From the NCBI RefSeq assembly GCF_041146395.1, contig NC_091000.1:15390501-15454500 (forward strand): a DNA stretch of 64,000 bases, given 5' to 3'. The translations under genes were made by a program, and so were the position numbers. This DNA is from Eulemur rufifrons (lineage: Eukaryota; Chordata; Mammalia; Primates; Lemuridae). The notes beneath the pieces are model-generated. The model was not told where the DNA came from. It saw nothing but the letters and a program-made list of their open reading frames with translations, and ran no database searches. How positions within the stretch are numbered: the first letter of the stretch is position 1; each line of letters begins with the position of its first letter. Shown here piece after piece: positions 40,401 through 52,565 of the stretch.

Positions 40401-41149
40401 AGCTCTGAAGACTATTTAAAAAAATAAAAAAAATAAGCAACACCAGTAAAATACTTTATTGGAGGATTTCAAGGCAGTTTTAACAAAACTCTATCACAAA
40501 TAAAGACTAAAGTGATAATAGGCTTATGTTCCTAATGATGTGGAGTCCCAGAGAAGGAGATAAATCCAAGGTCTTTATAGTGATCATGGAATGATAATGT
40601 GCTAAAGGACACCTGTAAGAAACCCAGGTTTTCTCATACTGGAAGAAAACCAGCTTCCTAAATGGCTAAATTCACACCTGGTGAAGAGCAGACAACGAAA
40701 ATGTGCTGCTCACAAAGCAGTCACCAAACTCTCAACTCTCCCCCTCCACCCCCAAGAAAGGTACTAATCCCTATTGATCAGGTAGTCATGGAAGTTTCTG
40801 AAAAAACAAGGTTTTTCCTTTCACTTTATTTACATTGCAATATTGTTTTTTAAGTTTCTGGAATAATGAATGTGCTTACAAAAACATGTTTTATTACACA
40901 TATATGGTATTTGCAGTGAAATGGAAATAAATAATCTTATTGATAGAATTAAGAAGTTAAGGATTTTTAATAAATCAATCAATTTCAAAGTTGGAAATAG
41001 CTGTGTGGGTTCTGTGATAACATATCTTCTCATTTTCTTTTCTGTCTTCTTTCTAGACTACTCAGTCTCTGTCCACTTCTTAAGCACCTATCTGTATCAA
41101 CCTTGATATTGACGTACGAGTTTCAGCCTGAGTTTTCCACTGGAGATTT
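37424..41149. other. No recognised feature
   Basis: About 3.7 kb of AT-rich DNA with only short open frames. I see no gene and no repeat family that I can defend. Confidence 0.45.
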
Positions 41150-42300
41150 ATTCTAATAGATTTGAATGCCCAGTGATTGTTGTCACCTTTTTGCAGGTGC
41201 CTCTCAAACTCAACAGGTTTAAACTTGACCTCATTGCACCTCCTGTTGTACTTTCACAGAAGTCGATAGTGTCCATCCATCCAAACTAGAAACCTGAGAT
41301 TTACCTTTATCTCAAATTCTCTTCTCCACCTTCATCCAAATACTCACCTAGTGCACACAGACTTCCCCGCCTTAGTTATCCCTACCTGCTTTCTTTCTCT
41401 TTCACCAGTACTGGATCTAGCACAGATAATTGGGGAAGAAGCTTCCTTTTTTCTCTTTCTGCCCCAATCTATTTTCTTCATAACCCCTTTCTGAACAAGT
41501 CATATTTATACACTCAAATCTGACAATATCACTCTTCCAAGTAAGTATTTTCAATGGCTATACATTTTCTTGAAAATTAATTCCACTCTCTTACATTATG
41601 TGCAAGAGAAAAGAAGCTTTCACACCCCCTTCCTCAACTGTAAACACAAGAGGGAAAAGGGGAGAAGTTTTAACTTTGAATCAAGTTGGGAAGTTTGATT
41701 ATCTTATGGGACTGGATATTTTAATAATTAAATGAAGAAACTGACTAGGAAAATCAGGAAGTCTATCTATGTTTCAGCTACAGAGAGAGAAAGAACTAGG
41801 CCCACCAAATCAATATGATGAATACTGAGAGGCAAAGCAGTGTTGTGTTACACTTTCATTTCAAGTAGGGTTGGTTCAAGACGCCAGTTACATTTGTGGT
41901 TTTTATATTCAGTACTTTTCTATACTTCCTGATCATAGGATTTTGTTTACTTGTTTGTTTTAATGCTCTCTCCTTACTTAAGAAAATCTTATCTCCTTCT
42001 TCAGCCTCAATCAGATAACTGCTCTTCATCTTTTAATACAGAACTAGTCACCGCACTTAGCCGTCCTTGATCCCCCAGACCCTGGGCTGTATTCTGCATC
42101 TTTGTTCACATCACCCCCTTTGATTTGCACTTGCCATCATGCTGCAAATATTGGGTTTTGGTCACGTGTTCTGGTCTGACTATCCCAGAGTCCCTGAATT
42201 CCTTAAACTCGGGGAATGGGTCTCGTTCATCTTTGTTATTCTCAGAGCTGAGAATTGGGCCTGATATGTTATATAATCTATAAATGAAATGAATGAAGTG
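41150..42300 (+). mobile_element. L2 LINE, sense, with gaps
   Basis: The upstream part near 41195-41440 ('ctcaaactcaacaggtttaa', 'ccatccatccaaactagaaa', 'ctttctctttcaccagtact') follows the L2 sense sequence. The part at 41990-42300 matches the L2 3' end, ending 'gggcctgatatgttatataa' and 'ctataaatgaaatgaatga', a degraded form of the L2 tail. The middle is too diverged to follow and may hold other DNA. Confidence 0.65.
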
Positions 42301-43075
42301 ATGCTGCAGAGAGGGAGAGACAAATGGAATTGTCAACAACAATAACAGAGAAGTGGTCGTGACTATCTTCCAGGGTAGTTGAGGAGCTCTGTCTTGGGAA
42401 GTTCATACTGAAATGGCAACAGACCTTTCTATGGAGCTTCCTAAAGAGCACGAATTGTTGAAATAACACAAAAAGTTCAGTAAGTGTAATATCCGTGGAA
42501 TGCTTTGAATTGCAATCTCTTGATATATAAGAATCTGAACTGAGCAATCTGGGAGTTACAAGAAACAAAAGTATGGTCCCTGTGCTTTTGAATAACTTTG
42601 CAGCCATATACCACCTTCGGGGAATGTATCTTCTGAGGAGATCCATTTTACTACTGAGATACAGAAAAGACAAAGGATTCTCTCAATTGCTTAATAATAA
42701 AGCAAAAACAAGTCTTTCTACCAAATGGACTCACTTTCTCTAAGAAAAAAAAAAAACAATCTCTACCAATGCTTTGTGTGAAAGAAAATAGAACTGAGTT
42801 AACTGTTGTATTGATTCAATACACAAACAGAAAATAGAATGATTTGGCTACAGACAAGCATGAAGATTATATCTGTTCCTCTTATAAAGAAAGAAGCTGT
42901 CTTGACACTGGTTTTAAGTATTTCTCTTGAGAAAATGCTACAAAAAACATAACTACTTGTTGGTTAATATAAAAAAGTGAAAAATTGCTATATAAATAAA
43001 ATTAATAGCATACGTTTCTATTTTCTTTTGAAAAGATGTCCCAGGCTAGAAGATGGTGTTCTAATACCATTATGG
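42301..43075. other. No recognised feature
   Basis: Nothing that I can name. A minus-strand open frame at 42278-42673 has no domain. Confidence 0.5.
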
Positions 43076-43076
43076 C

Positions 43077-43108
<32 letters not shown>

Positions 43109-43114
43109 CACACA
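43076..43114. repeat. (TG)n microsatellite with palindromic end
   Basis: About 13 TG units ending in TGTGTATACACA, a perfect palindrome, then CACAT. Confidence 0.9.
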
Positions 43115-45124
43115 TTTATCTATCTATGATTATCTCTTTTTATTTTCTTATGCTACCCTTTAGTTAGTTACTTATTTTGAACTGTATAAGACTATCTAAA
43201 GTTTTAAGACTCTCTTTCAATGAAAAGTCTCAAGTTTATCACCCTAGTTATTCTAATAAAAATGAAGAAGAAAATAAGGCATCTTAAAGGCGGACTGCAA
43301 TAACCATTATATGGTCACTAGAAGGGAAATGGAACAAGGAAATATCTTATAGAATTAACAGTGCTTAACTAGTGTTTCATGTTATACTAAAGGCTCTTAA
43401 AATTAAATGACTCAACTAGCATAAAAATGCCACCAAAGTTGAGTAACAAAAGGTAAGAATCAGATTTGTTAGAGCTGATTCGGGTCTTAAGAGACCATCT
43501 CTAGAGCCATCGTCTATGGCACCTTAGTTTTACAATGACAGTTTAAGTGTGTAGCACTCACTCACGGATCTCTATCTTCTCTCTGAATGGTTTATGGCAA
43601 CAGGAGTCAGCTGCCAGGAAGTTGTAGGAGGTCGCATATCAAGGGCTACCACTTCCTGGAGGAAAGCAGCTGCGTACATTTGTACAAGTTTGCATGACAC
43701 CTGGTGTAAAACAAGGCATTACACTGAACTGGCTGAGATTTTTTTTTTTTTAATTAATGGAAATATACTTATCTGGGTAGGCAAAAGATGAATATGATTT
43801 CTCAAGTGAAAAGCAAATGTTTTCGTGGAGTCTTTTATCTGTGGAACTGCTGAAAAGATTAAAATACCCTCATATGCACACCCATTTTCTCTTCCTTGCC
43901 TAGAAAGAGAAGCAAAATAGCTTACTGAAGAAAAATTAAAAGGGTGAGCACATGTATATGCTTATGTTTACACATGTACATATATACATATATTTGCATA
44001 TGTAATTTACTTAGTGGAAATCTTTTTCTTCTAAAGCCAAATGTGCCCTAGAAATTAAGGCTATAGTTTATAAACAAAGATAAAATATGACTTGAATATT
44101 AAAGCTTTTTAAATAAAAGAATAATTCAGGTTAAAATGAGGGAAATTATCAGTTCTCGGGGATCTTTTTAAGTTTTAGTTTATTTAAATAAAACAAGATA
44201 AATAGCTCTCTAAGTTTCTGTAACAAGTAAGTTCTAGGACATTATTTGAGGACATTATGACAAACAAAATCATCCTGATATGAATCAAATCAATATTTAG
44301 TAATGTATACTTGTTTATTATTTTAGTGAATGTTAGGATAATGATACATATGCGTTAAACCACAAGCATCTTAAGAGCTTTAAAATCTGTGCTTAAGGGA
44401 TTTTCCAGCCACATATCCTGCCAGATGCTTCAACTTTCTGGTCAGTTTCACAGTTTAGGAAGGAAGGAAGATGTTTATTCTGCCGAAGTGCTGTCGCCTG
44501 TGTCCCGATGGCTTCCTACAGCTGTGGCATTATGTGTACTTACGTCCAGAGAACCTCTGCCAATCAGACACTTTGGCTTGAGTGTTAAAATACTGATGAC
44601 AATAACAAAGACTAGAATGTCTACTTTTAGTTACATGAATTTAGTACTGGTTAGTTCTGTTTTGGGGTTTTCTTGGAATGGCTATTAGATGAAACTCTAT
44701 CACAAGATTTTCAAATGTACAAAATTGGAAATTAAAGGACAAATAATATTTAAATAAGGTGTAAAAACAAGTGCATAACCACAAAGTTGTAGACCAGTTT
44801 CCAAAAGTCACTACAGAATACCAATCTCATTAACTTAAAGTGGTGCTATGTACATAAAGATATGTATACATAATGAAAACTTAGATATCTCCCCCAGGAA
44901 CATTTGCAATACAAATAACCTTTTCAGTGCACATGTGCACAGAGGATATTTTGGAACTCATATTACTTGTCAAGAGGAAATTAATTTCCACTTGAACTAA
45001 GCCAATGTGAAAGTCAAAAATGCCCTTTGGAAATTTAATCACAAAATAAAAGATCATGCCTAAGGAGTAAATTTGCATAAATAAAAACAACAGACAATAT
45101 GGCATAAATGTCATTTTAATACAA
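43115..45124. other. No recognised feature
   Basis: AT-rich. A plus-strand open run at 44389-44688 lacks an ATG start and any known domain. Confidence 0.5.
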
Positions 45125-45260
45125 CTCAGTTTAGTAAACCTAGCTGTGTGACCTTGGGTAAGTCATTTAGCTTCAGAGCCTTCCTATAAATAACTGATTT
45201 GTGAGGGTATAGTGAGACATACATTCAAAGTACCTTGAAAATAATAAAACAAATCCATGA
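45125..45260 (+). mobile_element. MIR SINE
   Basis: 'ctagctgtgtgaccttgggt' followed by 'aagtcatttagcttcagagc' is a clear MIR core; the rest is diverged. Confidence 0.8.
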
Positions 45261-46132
45261 CACATTTATTTAAACATTGTTACAATGCTTACATTACCCA
45301 CATATATATCAAAAATGTATATGTTGATATGAATTTGTTGCATATCTAATGATGGCTAAACTCTTCTATTTCCCCATTAAATATGTTTATACCTGTTCTT
45401 CTGAAAAGTTCCATTGTTATAATTGATATTTTCTAATTTTATGAAATGATCCTCAAATTAAAGGACGAAAAATGCCACAACAGCTTTCTCTCCAGTAGTA
45501 AGAACAAGGGAGAGAATTAATTCAGAGTTTTAAAATGACTTTTGAAAATGTTGAAAAGTGGTGGGAAGTTCTTCACAATAAATAAGATAAATTAATATAT
45601 ATGGCAAGAGCTTTGGAATGTTTATATACACACTATAAACTTTTATATGTGGAAATCAAGCTGGTGACTTCCGAAAATGATTTCTTTTTTAGATTTCCAG
45701 AAATTCATAACTAAGAATAGGTTTGCTCATGTATGTATTTACCTTTGGACACAGATCAAGCAAACAAATTTGAAAAGCCCAGTGAAAAGAAGTATTTGTT
45801 AAACTATGTAATAGGATATAGTCTTACCACAAGAGCAGAAGAAAATTTTTATTTTATTTCAATTTGCCAAGTTGTTTTTTGTAGAACCTCATCACAACAA
45901 CATTCTTGTGGCAAGAAAAATCAGCATGTTGTTTCTATCAGTAGAGAGGGAGAATTAGAATGAATTCTGCACTTATCCCGATTTCAAAGGTTCAGAAAGA
46001 AAATTAAAATTAAACTTTAAAGCTGAAATGCTCAAGACTAAATTAACCTAATAATACATGAAGTTAAAAATAATAAATTTATTGTCATAGGAATATCACT
46101 GACTCATCTTGACTCTAATTTTGTTGAATATT
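45261..46132. other. No recognised feature
   Basis: Nothing that I can name. Confidence 0.5.
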
Positions 46133-46147
46133 AAATAAATTAGTGTT
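46133..46147. repeat. Target-site duplication of inverted L1, left copy
   Basis: AAATAAATTAGTGTT, one mismatch from AAATAAATTTGTGTT at 48051-48065. Confidence 0.85.
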
Positions 46148-47436
46148 ATCCTAATTTGCTGTCCCAACAATAGTGTATAAGCCTTCCTTTCTTTCTGCAT
46201 CCATACCAGCACCTATTGTTTTTGGATTTTTTAGTAAAAGCCATTCTGGCTGGGGTAAGGTGATGTCTCATTGTGGTTTAATTTGCATTTTCTTGATGAT
46301 TAGTGAGCATTTTTTCACATGTTTATTGGCCATTTGTCTATCTTCTTTTGAGGAGCTTCTGTTTATGTCTTTTGCCTACTTTTTAATGGGGTTGGTTTTT
46401 TTTTTTTCTTGCTGATTTGCTTGAGTTCTTTATAGACTTTGGTTATTAGCCCTTCATCAGATATATAGTTTGTAAATATTTTCTCCCATTCTGTAGGTTG
46501 TCTATTTGCTCTGTTAATTATTTCCTTGGCTGTGCAGAAGCTTTTTAATTTAATCAAGTCCAATTTATTTATTTTTGTTGTTGCTGTGATTGCCATTGGA
46601 GTCTTCTTCATAATTTCTTTGCCTAGGCCAATATCTAGAAGAATTTTACCAACATTTTCTTCTAGAATTCTTATGATTTCATGCCTCACATCTAAGTCCT
46701 TTGTCCTTCTTGAATTAATTTTTGTGAATGGTGAGAAATATGGATCCTGTTTCATTCTTCTGCATGTGGCTATCCAATTTCCCCAGCACCATTTATTGAA
46801 TAGGGATTCTCCCACTGTATATTGTCTGCTTTGTCAGAGATCAGTTGACTAAATGTGGATGCCTTCATATCTGGGTTTTCTTTTCTGTTCCATTGGTCTA
46901 TGTCTCTATTTTTGTGCCAATACCATGTGTTTTGGTTACTATAGCCTTGTACTATAGTTTGAAGTCTGGTAATGTGATACTTCCCCATTTGTTACTTTTG
47001 CTTTGGCTACTTGGGCTCTTTTCTGGTCCTAAACAAAGCTTAGATTTATTTTTTCCAGATCTATAAAATAAGACGTTAGTATTTTGATGAGGACTGCATT
47101 GAATCTGTAAATCACTTTGGGTAGTATGGAAATATTATAAATAACATGACTCTACTGATCCACGAGCATTTTATGTTTTTCCACTTATTTGTATCATCTG
47201 TGATTTCTTTCCTCAGCATTTTGTAGTTCTCTTTGTAGAGATCTTTCACCTCCTTGATTAAATATATTCATAGGTATTTATTTTCTTTGCAGCAATTGTG
47301 TATGGTATTGAGTCTTTAATTTAACTCTCAGCTTGACTGTTATTGGTATATAGGAATGCTACTGATTTGCATACATTGATTTTGTAATCTGAGACTTTGC
47401 TGACTTTATTTATCAGTTCCAGGAGTCTTTTGGTGG
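46148..47436 (-). mobile_element. Inverted 5' segment of an L1 insertion
   Basis: Read on the minus strand from 47436 down, it runs from the L1 RT domain ('[18 protein letters not shown]') through later ORF2. It ends near 46150-46200 at the Cys/His motif region. The plus-strand sequence from 47437 takes up L1 almost exactly where this one stops. It is therefore the 5' part of the same insertion, flipped by twin priming. Confidence 0.93.
46363..46815 (-). pseudogene. L1 ORF2 fragment inside the inverted segment
   Basis: A 150-codon open piece from L1 ORF2 downstream of the RT domain, including '[19 protein letters not shown]' and '[20 protein letters not shown]'. It parallels the piece of the young L1 at 10430-10690 but differs at many residues, so it comes from an older L1 family. 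Further down the same strand, the Cys/His motif has lost its last Cys (Ser in its place). No product is expected. Confidence 0.88.
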
Positions 47437-48050
47437 AATCTTTATGGAAAACAGTATGGAGATTCTTCAAAGAAGTAAAGGATACCATTTGATCCAGTAA
47501 TCCTATTACTGGGTATCTACCCAAAAGAAAAAAAGTGATTTTATCAAAAAGACACCTGCACTCAAATGTTTACTACAGCACAATTCACAATTGCAAAGAT
47601 GTGGAATCAACCCAAATGTCCGTCGATTCATGAGTGGATTAACAAAATGTGGTATATGTATACTATGGAGTACTACTCAAGCCATAAAGAAGGTTGACTT
47701 AATGCCTTTTGCAAAAATTTGGATAGAGCTGGAGATCATTATCCTAAGTAATATATCTAAAGAATGGAAAAACAAACACCACATGTACTCACTATTAAAT
47801 TAGAACTAACTGATGAGCACACGTGCACAGAGGCAAGTAACACTCAATAGAAATCAAGCAGGGGAAAGGGGGAAGAAGGGTATGGACGAAAATCTACCTA
47901 ATCAGTACAATGAACAATATCTGGGTGACAGGCACACTTTTAACTCTGACTCAAGCATTACAAAAGTGATCTATGTAACCAAAAACATTTATACCCCCAT
48001 AATACTTTGAACTAAAAATTAAATAAAGTAAAATAAATGCCCCCCAAAAT
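47437..48050 (+). mobile_element. 3' segment of the same L1 insertion, sense
   Basis: Begins 'ctttatggaaaacagtatgg' inside ORF2, continues through the tryptophan-rich end ('aaagatgtggaatcaaccc', 'ggagtactactcaagccata') and into the 3' UTR. It closes with an A-rich tail 'aaaattaaataaagtaaaat'. The 3' UTR lacks the strong G-run and palindrome module of the younger L1s here, which fits an older subfamily. Confidence 0.93.
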
Positions 48051-48065
48051 AAATAAATTTGTGTT
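48051..48065. repeat. Target-site duplication of inverted L1, right copy
   Basis: AAATAAATTTGTGTT, paired with 46133-46147. Confidence 0.85.
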
Positions 48066-48367
48066 TATTAATTTATGAGATTAATTTATGAGATTAATTC
48101 AAGGTGAGTATAAAAAACACTGGTTAATCATTTCATTATTTATGCTTTTGTTTCTCTCATTTTTATTATTGTTATCAAGCTTAGTGCTTGGCAATGAATG
48201 AATGTGTAGCTCAAATATTTTCTCTAAAAACCTTGGTTGCTCTTTCTTAGCAAAATCATGTGCTTGGTTTATTCACACTTCTATTATAACCCTTTTAACT
48301 TTGCTTTAATAGTCTGATTATGTGTCTATTTCTCTTTGCTTTTCTAGAGTACAAAGACCGTGTTCTA
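48066..48367. other. Spacer, no recognised feature
   Basis: Includes a local tandem repeat of 'tttatgagattaa' near 48072-48098. Otherwise nothing that I can name. Confidence 0.5.
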
Positions 48368-48379
48368 TATTGTATTTTT
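48368..48379. repeat. Target-site duplication of Alu, left copy
   Basis: TATTGTATTTTT, identical to 48715-48726. Its right end merges into the Alu T-run. Confidence 0.85.
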
Positions 48380-48714
<335 letters not shown>

Positions 48715-48726
48715 TATTGTATTTTT
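48715..48726. repeat. Target-site duplication of Alu, right copy
   Basis: TATTGTATTTTT, identical to 48368-48379. Confidence 0.85.
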
Positions 48727-49079
48727 ATTCTCAAAATTTGGCATTTGGCATATAAACATACACAAAGTGGTGAATAAGTGAAAAGAAATTAATGAGGGAA
48801 GCAATAAGAGAATGCACAGTAACAGTTGTTGACAGTATCAATTAGATTATTACAAGCAAAATTTATTGCTTCATTCACCCATTGCACAAATATTGATTGA
48901 GTGCCTTGTATAAATAAAATAAATGAGTCCAGAGCTATCTATCACCTATCCATTTAAGCTATCCACGAGAGCAGGTAGAGAAGGAAGCAGTACCTGATGG
49001 TGCATGAAGCTTCAGGCTAAAGCTCACCCTTAGGAGAATTGAGGTTACTGCAGGCTCTGAAAAACTAACTATGGTTATC
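48727..49079. other. No recognised feature
   Basis: Nothing that I can name. Confidence 0.5.
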
Positions 49080-49195
49080 TTGCTGCTTAACCTTTCTGGC
49101 TATCACTTTCCTTATTTGTAACATGAATGGGAAGGGATTGCTTTAATGATCCTTAAATTCCCTGCATGTTTAGCATTTTATTGTTATGATGGATA
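49080..49195 (+). mobile_element. MIR-family SINE fragment (MIR3-like)
   Basis: 'ttaacctttctggctatcac', 'tttccttatttgtaacatga' and 'gatccttaaattccctgc' match the order of a MIR3-like SINE, in the opposite direction to the copy at 23215. Confidence 0.5.
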
Positions 49196-49429
49196 GTTGC
49201 ACTGTTGAGGCACAAGCTCTGCAGGCTTCTCATCAAGCATTGCTCGAGGCACAGGCACAGAATCACTACATTGGATATCAGCACAGAAGCTGTGATTCAA
49301 AGTTCTGCTAGACGCAAACTACAGCAAAGGCAGCGTGGAAGCAGTGTGGAGTCAGGTGGTAGTGGTGGTGGTGAGAGCGAGAGAGATGGGGGGGAAAGTG
49401 TGTGTGTTTTCGGGGGGAAGTATTAAAAA

Positions 49430-50120
49430 TAGAGCCACTGAAACTCGGCTTTTAAGGATGGATTTTGCAGAGGCACAGCAGGGAGTGTAATGGAGTGAGT
49501 CATTCCAAATGTCAGGAACAGCATGCATCAAAAATAGAGTTTTGAAACGGAGGGAACATAAAGAACATTGAGGGTAGTTTGGTTTTGTTGGAGAATTAAT
49601 TTGTGTGACAGGTCAGAGACTAGAGTTGTAGGTAAAAAAAGCCAGACCTAAAGGCCCTAGCATTCCAGCCCTGAGGGTGCAGACTTTATCTTATATGCAG
49701 GGGTGAAGCGGAGGGAGCTTTAACTTTAAGTAGGAGGGATGTGACAGATGTTTGTTTGAAAAGCTCATGTGGCTGCTGTTTAAAAGCTAACTCAAGGGGC
49801 TAAAACTAGAGGAAGTGGGTCTCTTAAGAAGGAAGTGAGGGCAGAGCCCACTGAGAGGCTAGGAGGGGTAAACTGAGGCAGTGGCGGTGATATGAACAAG
49901 AGCTCCTGAGGAAGAACGTTTAGAAGGAAGAATCAATAGCATTTGGCACTTACCTTGAATTGAAAATCAAGGAGGAATTACAGGGAAGAGTAGGAGCTTT
50001 TTTAGGTTGTGCAACGGAGGGGGGATGATTTCATTAACTGAGTTCAGCCACACAGAAGCACGAAGCATAACTGTTTTTGTGGAAGAAAGATGATGAATTT
50101 GGTTTTAGGTATTTCGATTT
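49430..50120 (-). mobile_element. L2 LINE, antisense
   Basis: Reversed L2 landmarks: 'cattccaaatgtcaggaaca', 'taaaggccctagcattccag', 'gggatgtgacagatgtttgt' and, near the end, 'gatgaatttggttttaggta'. It lacks the L2 3' tail and extends toward the 5' side. It points away from the neighbouring L2 copy. Confidence 0.7.
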
Positions 50121-50129
50121 TGCAAAATT

Positions 50130-50700
50130 CTTTGCAAAGTGTTCTTTGGAACATTCAGGAGGGAATAGCCCATTGCATTTAGAATAACATCCATGCATCT
50201 TGCTAGGCTTGCGTTGAAAGTCTCACAGGAAGCTACCGTGGGGGCCTCCTTCCCCACGGCCCTCTGTCACCTTGCTCTCACCACACGCCACCCTTCCTGT
50301 ATTCCCTGAACATGTGAAACTATCCTGCCCTGAGCTTTTGCACTTACTGTTTGCCACTTGAGACAATTTCTCCCCAAACATCTGCAGGGCCGGTTTGTGT
50401 TTATTAGGCCTCGGTTCCTTGTGCCTCGGAATGTCATCTCAGAATCACCTTCTCAGACTGCCTAAGGTTGCTCACCACCCCAGTCATTTCATGAGGCCCT
50501 GTTTTATTTCTGCATGGCTTATATGACTATCTTACAGGCTAGATTATTTTTGTTCTTGCTTTCTGCTTGAAAGAAAAGCTCCATGAGACCGGGGAATTTG
50601 TCTTGGGACCTCCTTACCACCCCCCCCCCCCACCACCAAGAGCAGTGCCTGGTATGTTCTAACTGCACTGGCCAGGTTTGTTGAGTGAGTAACTGCACGT
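50130..50700 (+). mobile_element. L2 LINE 3' end, sense
   Basis: Clear L2 sense order: 'tagaataacatccatgcatc', 'cttttgcacttactgtttgc', 'gaatgtcatctcagaatcac', 'aaagctccatgagaccgggg', 'agcagtgcctggtatgttct', ending 'gtttgttgagtgagtaa'. A 13-C run near 50621-50633 interrupts it. One of the best-kept L2 copies in the window. Confidence 0.88.
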
Positions 50701-51779
50701 ACGGCCATGGGCTGGGCTGACCCCCAGGGGGAGCAGAGAGGGATTTCCTGAGGAGCAAACGCAGGGTCACCTTCAGGGGGTTTCAACTGCTCAAGCCCCT
50801 TCCAGGATGCCGAGAGAGGCTCTAACAGAGAATTCATATAGTCAGACATTTTTACAGAATTTACAAAATAAGATATTTTAACCATAATTGGTTAAAAGCA
50901 CTGTCTTTTTCCCCCTCTGTCTTTCCCTCTTCCCCTCACTTTGTGTTAGGTGATATTGAAAAAGCATATTTGGGATCTGGCTAATGAGACCTTGAGTTGG
51001 GATACATTCAGTTTGGTTTCTTTTATAGTTTGCAAAACACAAAATCATAAATGCAAAAGTAAGGCAGAAATGCATTTTTATTTAGAATGAGAAAAGAAAT
51101 AAATTACAAATTTTAAAACACCAACAAATACCTACACATTACAAATTCAAGAAAATAACATGTTTTATGTTATTTATGCCTGACAGCTCTATAATACATC
51201 TTTTCCTATGTTTTGGGCTGCATACTCTTTAGTCTCCTCTTCAAATGGAAGTGCCTTTGGAATATCATTTTGTATAAAACAAATGGAAAGATAATTCTAT
51301 TTTTCTATGAGCATGGCTGATTTTTAACGAAAACATAGGTTATTTAGAAAAATAATTTTAACATCATAATTTCCTAATGGAATATATAAATTTTAAGAAT
51401 TGTTTTCAAATTTGGGGAATATCTCAAGTTTCTTTCAGGTAGGGTTTGTTATTTAAGTGCTCACTATTTTAATCCTACTTCAGGTTTGTGCCCTATGCAT
51501 GCAGTAATTCTGATAAACTCTATTTTTTTGTAATTGCCACCAAAAAATTGGATAATGTGCTTATCTTTGTATATGCTTGATTACGTACTATATTCCTGAA
51601 AAGAAAGAATTTCCATTACTGGAAAGCCAAATTTTCTATTTACATTTTATTTATTCAGTATTGGAAAAATTTGCAAATGCATACATTTCAAAATCTGTTT
51701 CTCCTCCATTCCACACATGCTCCTAGTACTGGGTCCTAGGGACCACAGTCATAGCCCAATTCAACCTCTAGCCCTGCGC
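50701..51779. other. No recognised feature
   Basis: Nothing that I can name. Confidence 0.5.
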
Positions 51780-52258
51780 CTCTGTCACAGTGGAATATTA
51801 CTCAGCCTTCAAAAGGAGGAAAGCCTGTCATTTGAAAAACCATGGATGAGTTTGGAGAATGTTATGCTAAGAGAATTAAGCCAGGTATGGAAAGACAAAT
51901 GCTGCCTGTTCTCGTCTATATTTGGTATCTAAGTAAGCCAAACTCAGAGAAGCAGAGAGTACAATGGTGGTTACTAGGGGCTGGATGCAGGTTGGGGAGA
52001 AGTTGGTTAAAGGGCATGAAGTTTCAGTTAGGAGGGGTCTGTTCTGGAGCTCTATTGTACAGCATGGTGACTGTAGTTAATAATAATGTACTTATCCTAG
52101 AAAATTGCTGAAATTAGATTTTAAATATTCCCATCACAAAAAAATTGTAAGTATGTGAGGTGATGGATATGCTAATTAGCTTGATTTAATTATTTTACAA
52201 TGTATACATATAAGAAAACATCACCTTGTACCCCATAAATATATATAAAAGTTAATCT
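51780..52258 (+). mobile_element. Old L1 3' end (L1MA/L1MB-like)
   Basis: Starts near the ORF2 end ('cagtggaatattactcagcc', 'gatgagtttggagaatgtta') and continues into an L1M 3' UTR ('caatggtggttactaggggc', 'acagcatggtgactgtagtt', 'gtgaggtgatggatatgcta'). It closes with an A-rich tail that now hosts a younger L1. Confidence 0.88.
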
Positions 52259-52268
52259 AAAACAACAA
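52259..52268. repeat. Target-site duplication of young L1, left copy
   Basis: AAAACAACAA, identical to 52556-52565. It is low in complexity, so it is weaker evidence than the others. Confidence 0.7.
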
Positions 52269-52555
52269 CAAAGTGAAGTATCCCAAGAATGGAAAAACAA
52301 GCACCACATGTATTCACCATCAAATTGGTTTTAACTGATCAACACTTATGTGCACATATAGTAATAACATTCATTGGGTGTCGGGCAGGTGGGAGGGAGG
52401 AGGAGGGGGTGGGTATATAAACACCTAATGGGTGCGGTGCGCACCGTCTGGGGGATGGACACGCTTGAAGCTCTGACTCAGGTGAGACAAAGGCAATATA
52501 CATAACCTAAACATTTGCACTCCCATAATATACTGAAATAAAAAAAAATTAAAAA
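52269..52555 (+). mobile_element. Young, very short L1 3' end (lemur-type)
   Basis: About 290 bases: the last ~20 codons of ORF2 (ending at a stop near 52335), a 3' UTR and an A-rich tail. The UTR has a G-rich tract at 52391-52413 and the perfect 10-bp palindrome GGTGCGCACC at 52436-52445. It was inserted into the tail of the older L1 beside it. The subfamily is related to, but distinct from, the L1 at 10236. Confidence 0.9.
52391..52413 (+). other. G-quadruplex-prone tract in L1 3' UTR
   Basis: Four G-runs with loops of about 1, 7 and 1 bases. It lies in the same place relative to the ORF2 end as the tract at 11404. Confidence 0.7.
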
Positions 52556-52565
52556 AAAACAACAA
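52556..52565. repeat. Target-site duplication of young L1, right copy
   Basis: AAAACAACAA, paired with 52259-52268. Confidence 0.7.

Noticed and set aside
42278..42673. 131-codon minus-strand open frame
   Set aside because: It overlaps the L2 end at low coordinates and shows no recognisable domain or splice context.
44389..44688. 99-codon plus-strand open frame
   Set aside because: No ATG at its start, no domain, and such lengths are expected by chance in 64 kb.
46173..46415. Plus-strand membrane-like open frame
   Set aside because: It is the antisense of L1 ORF2; T-rich antisense L1 gives hydrophobic translations.
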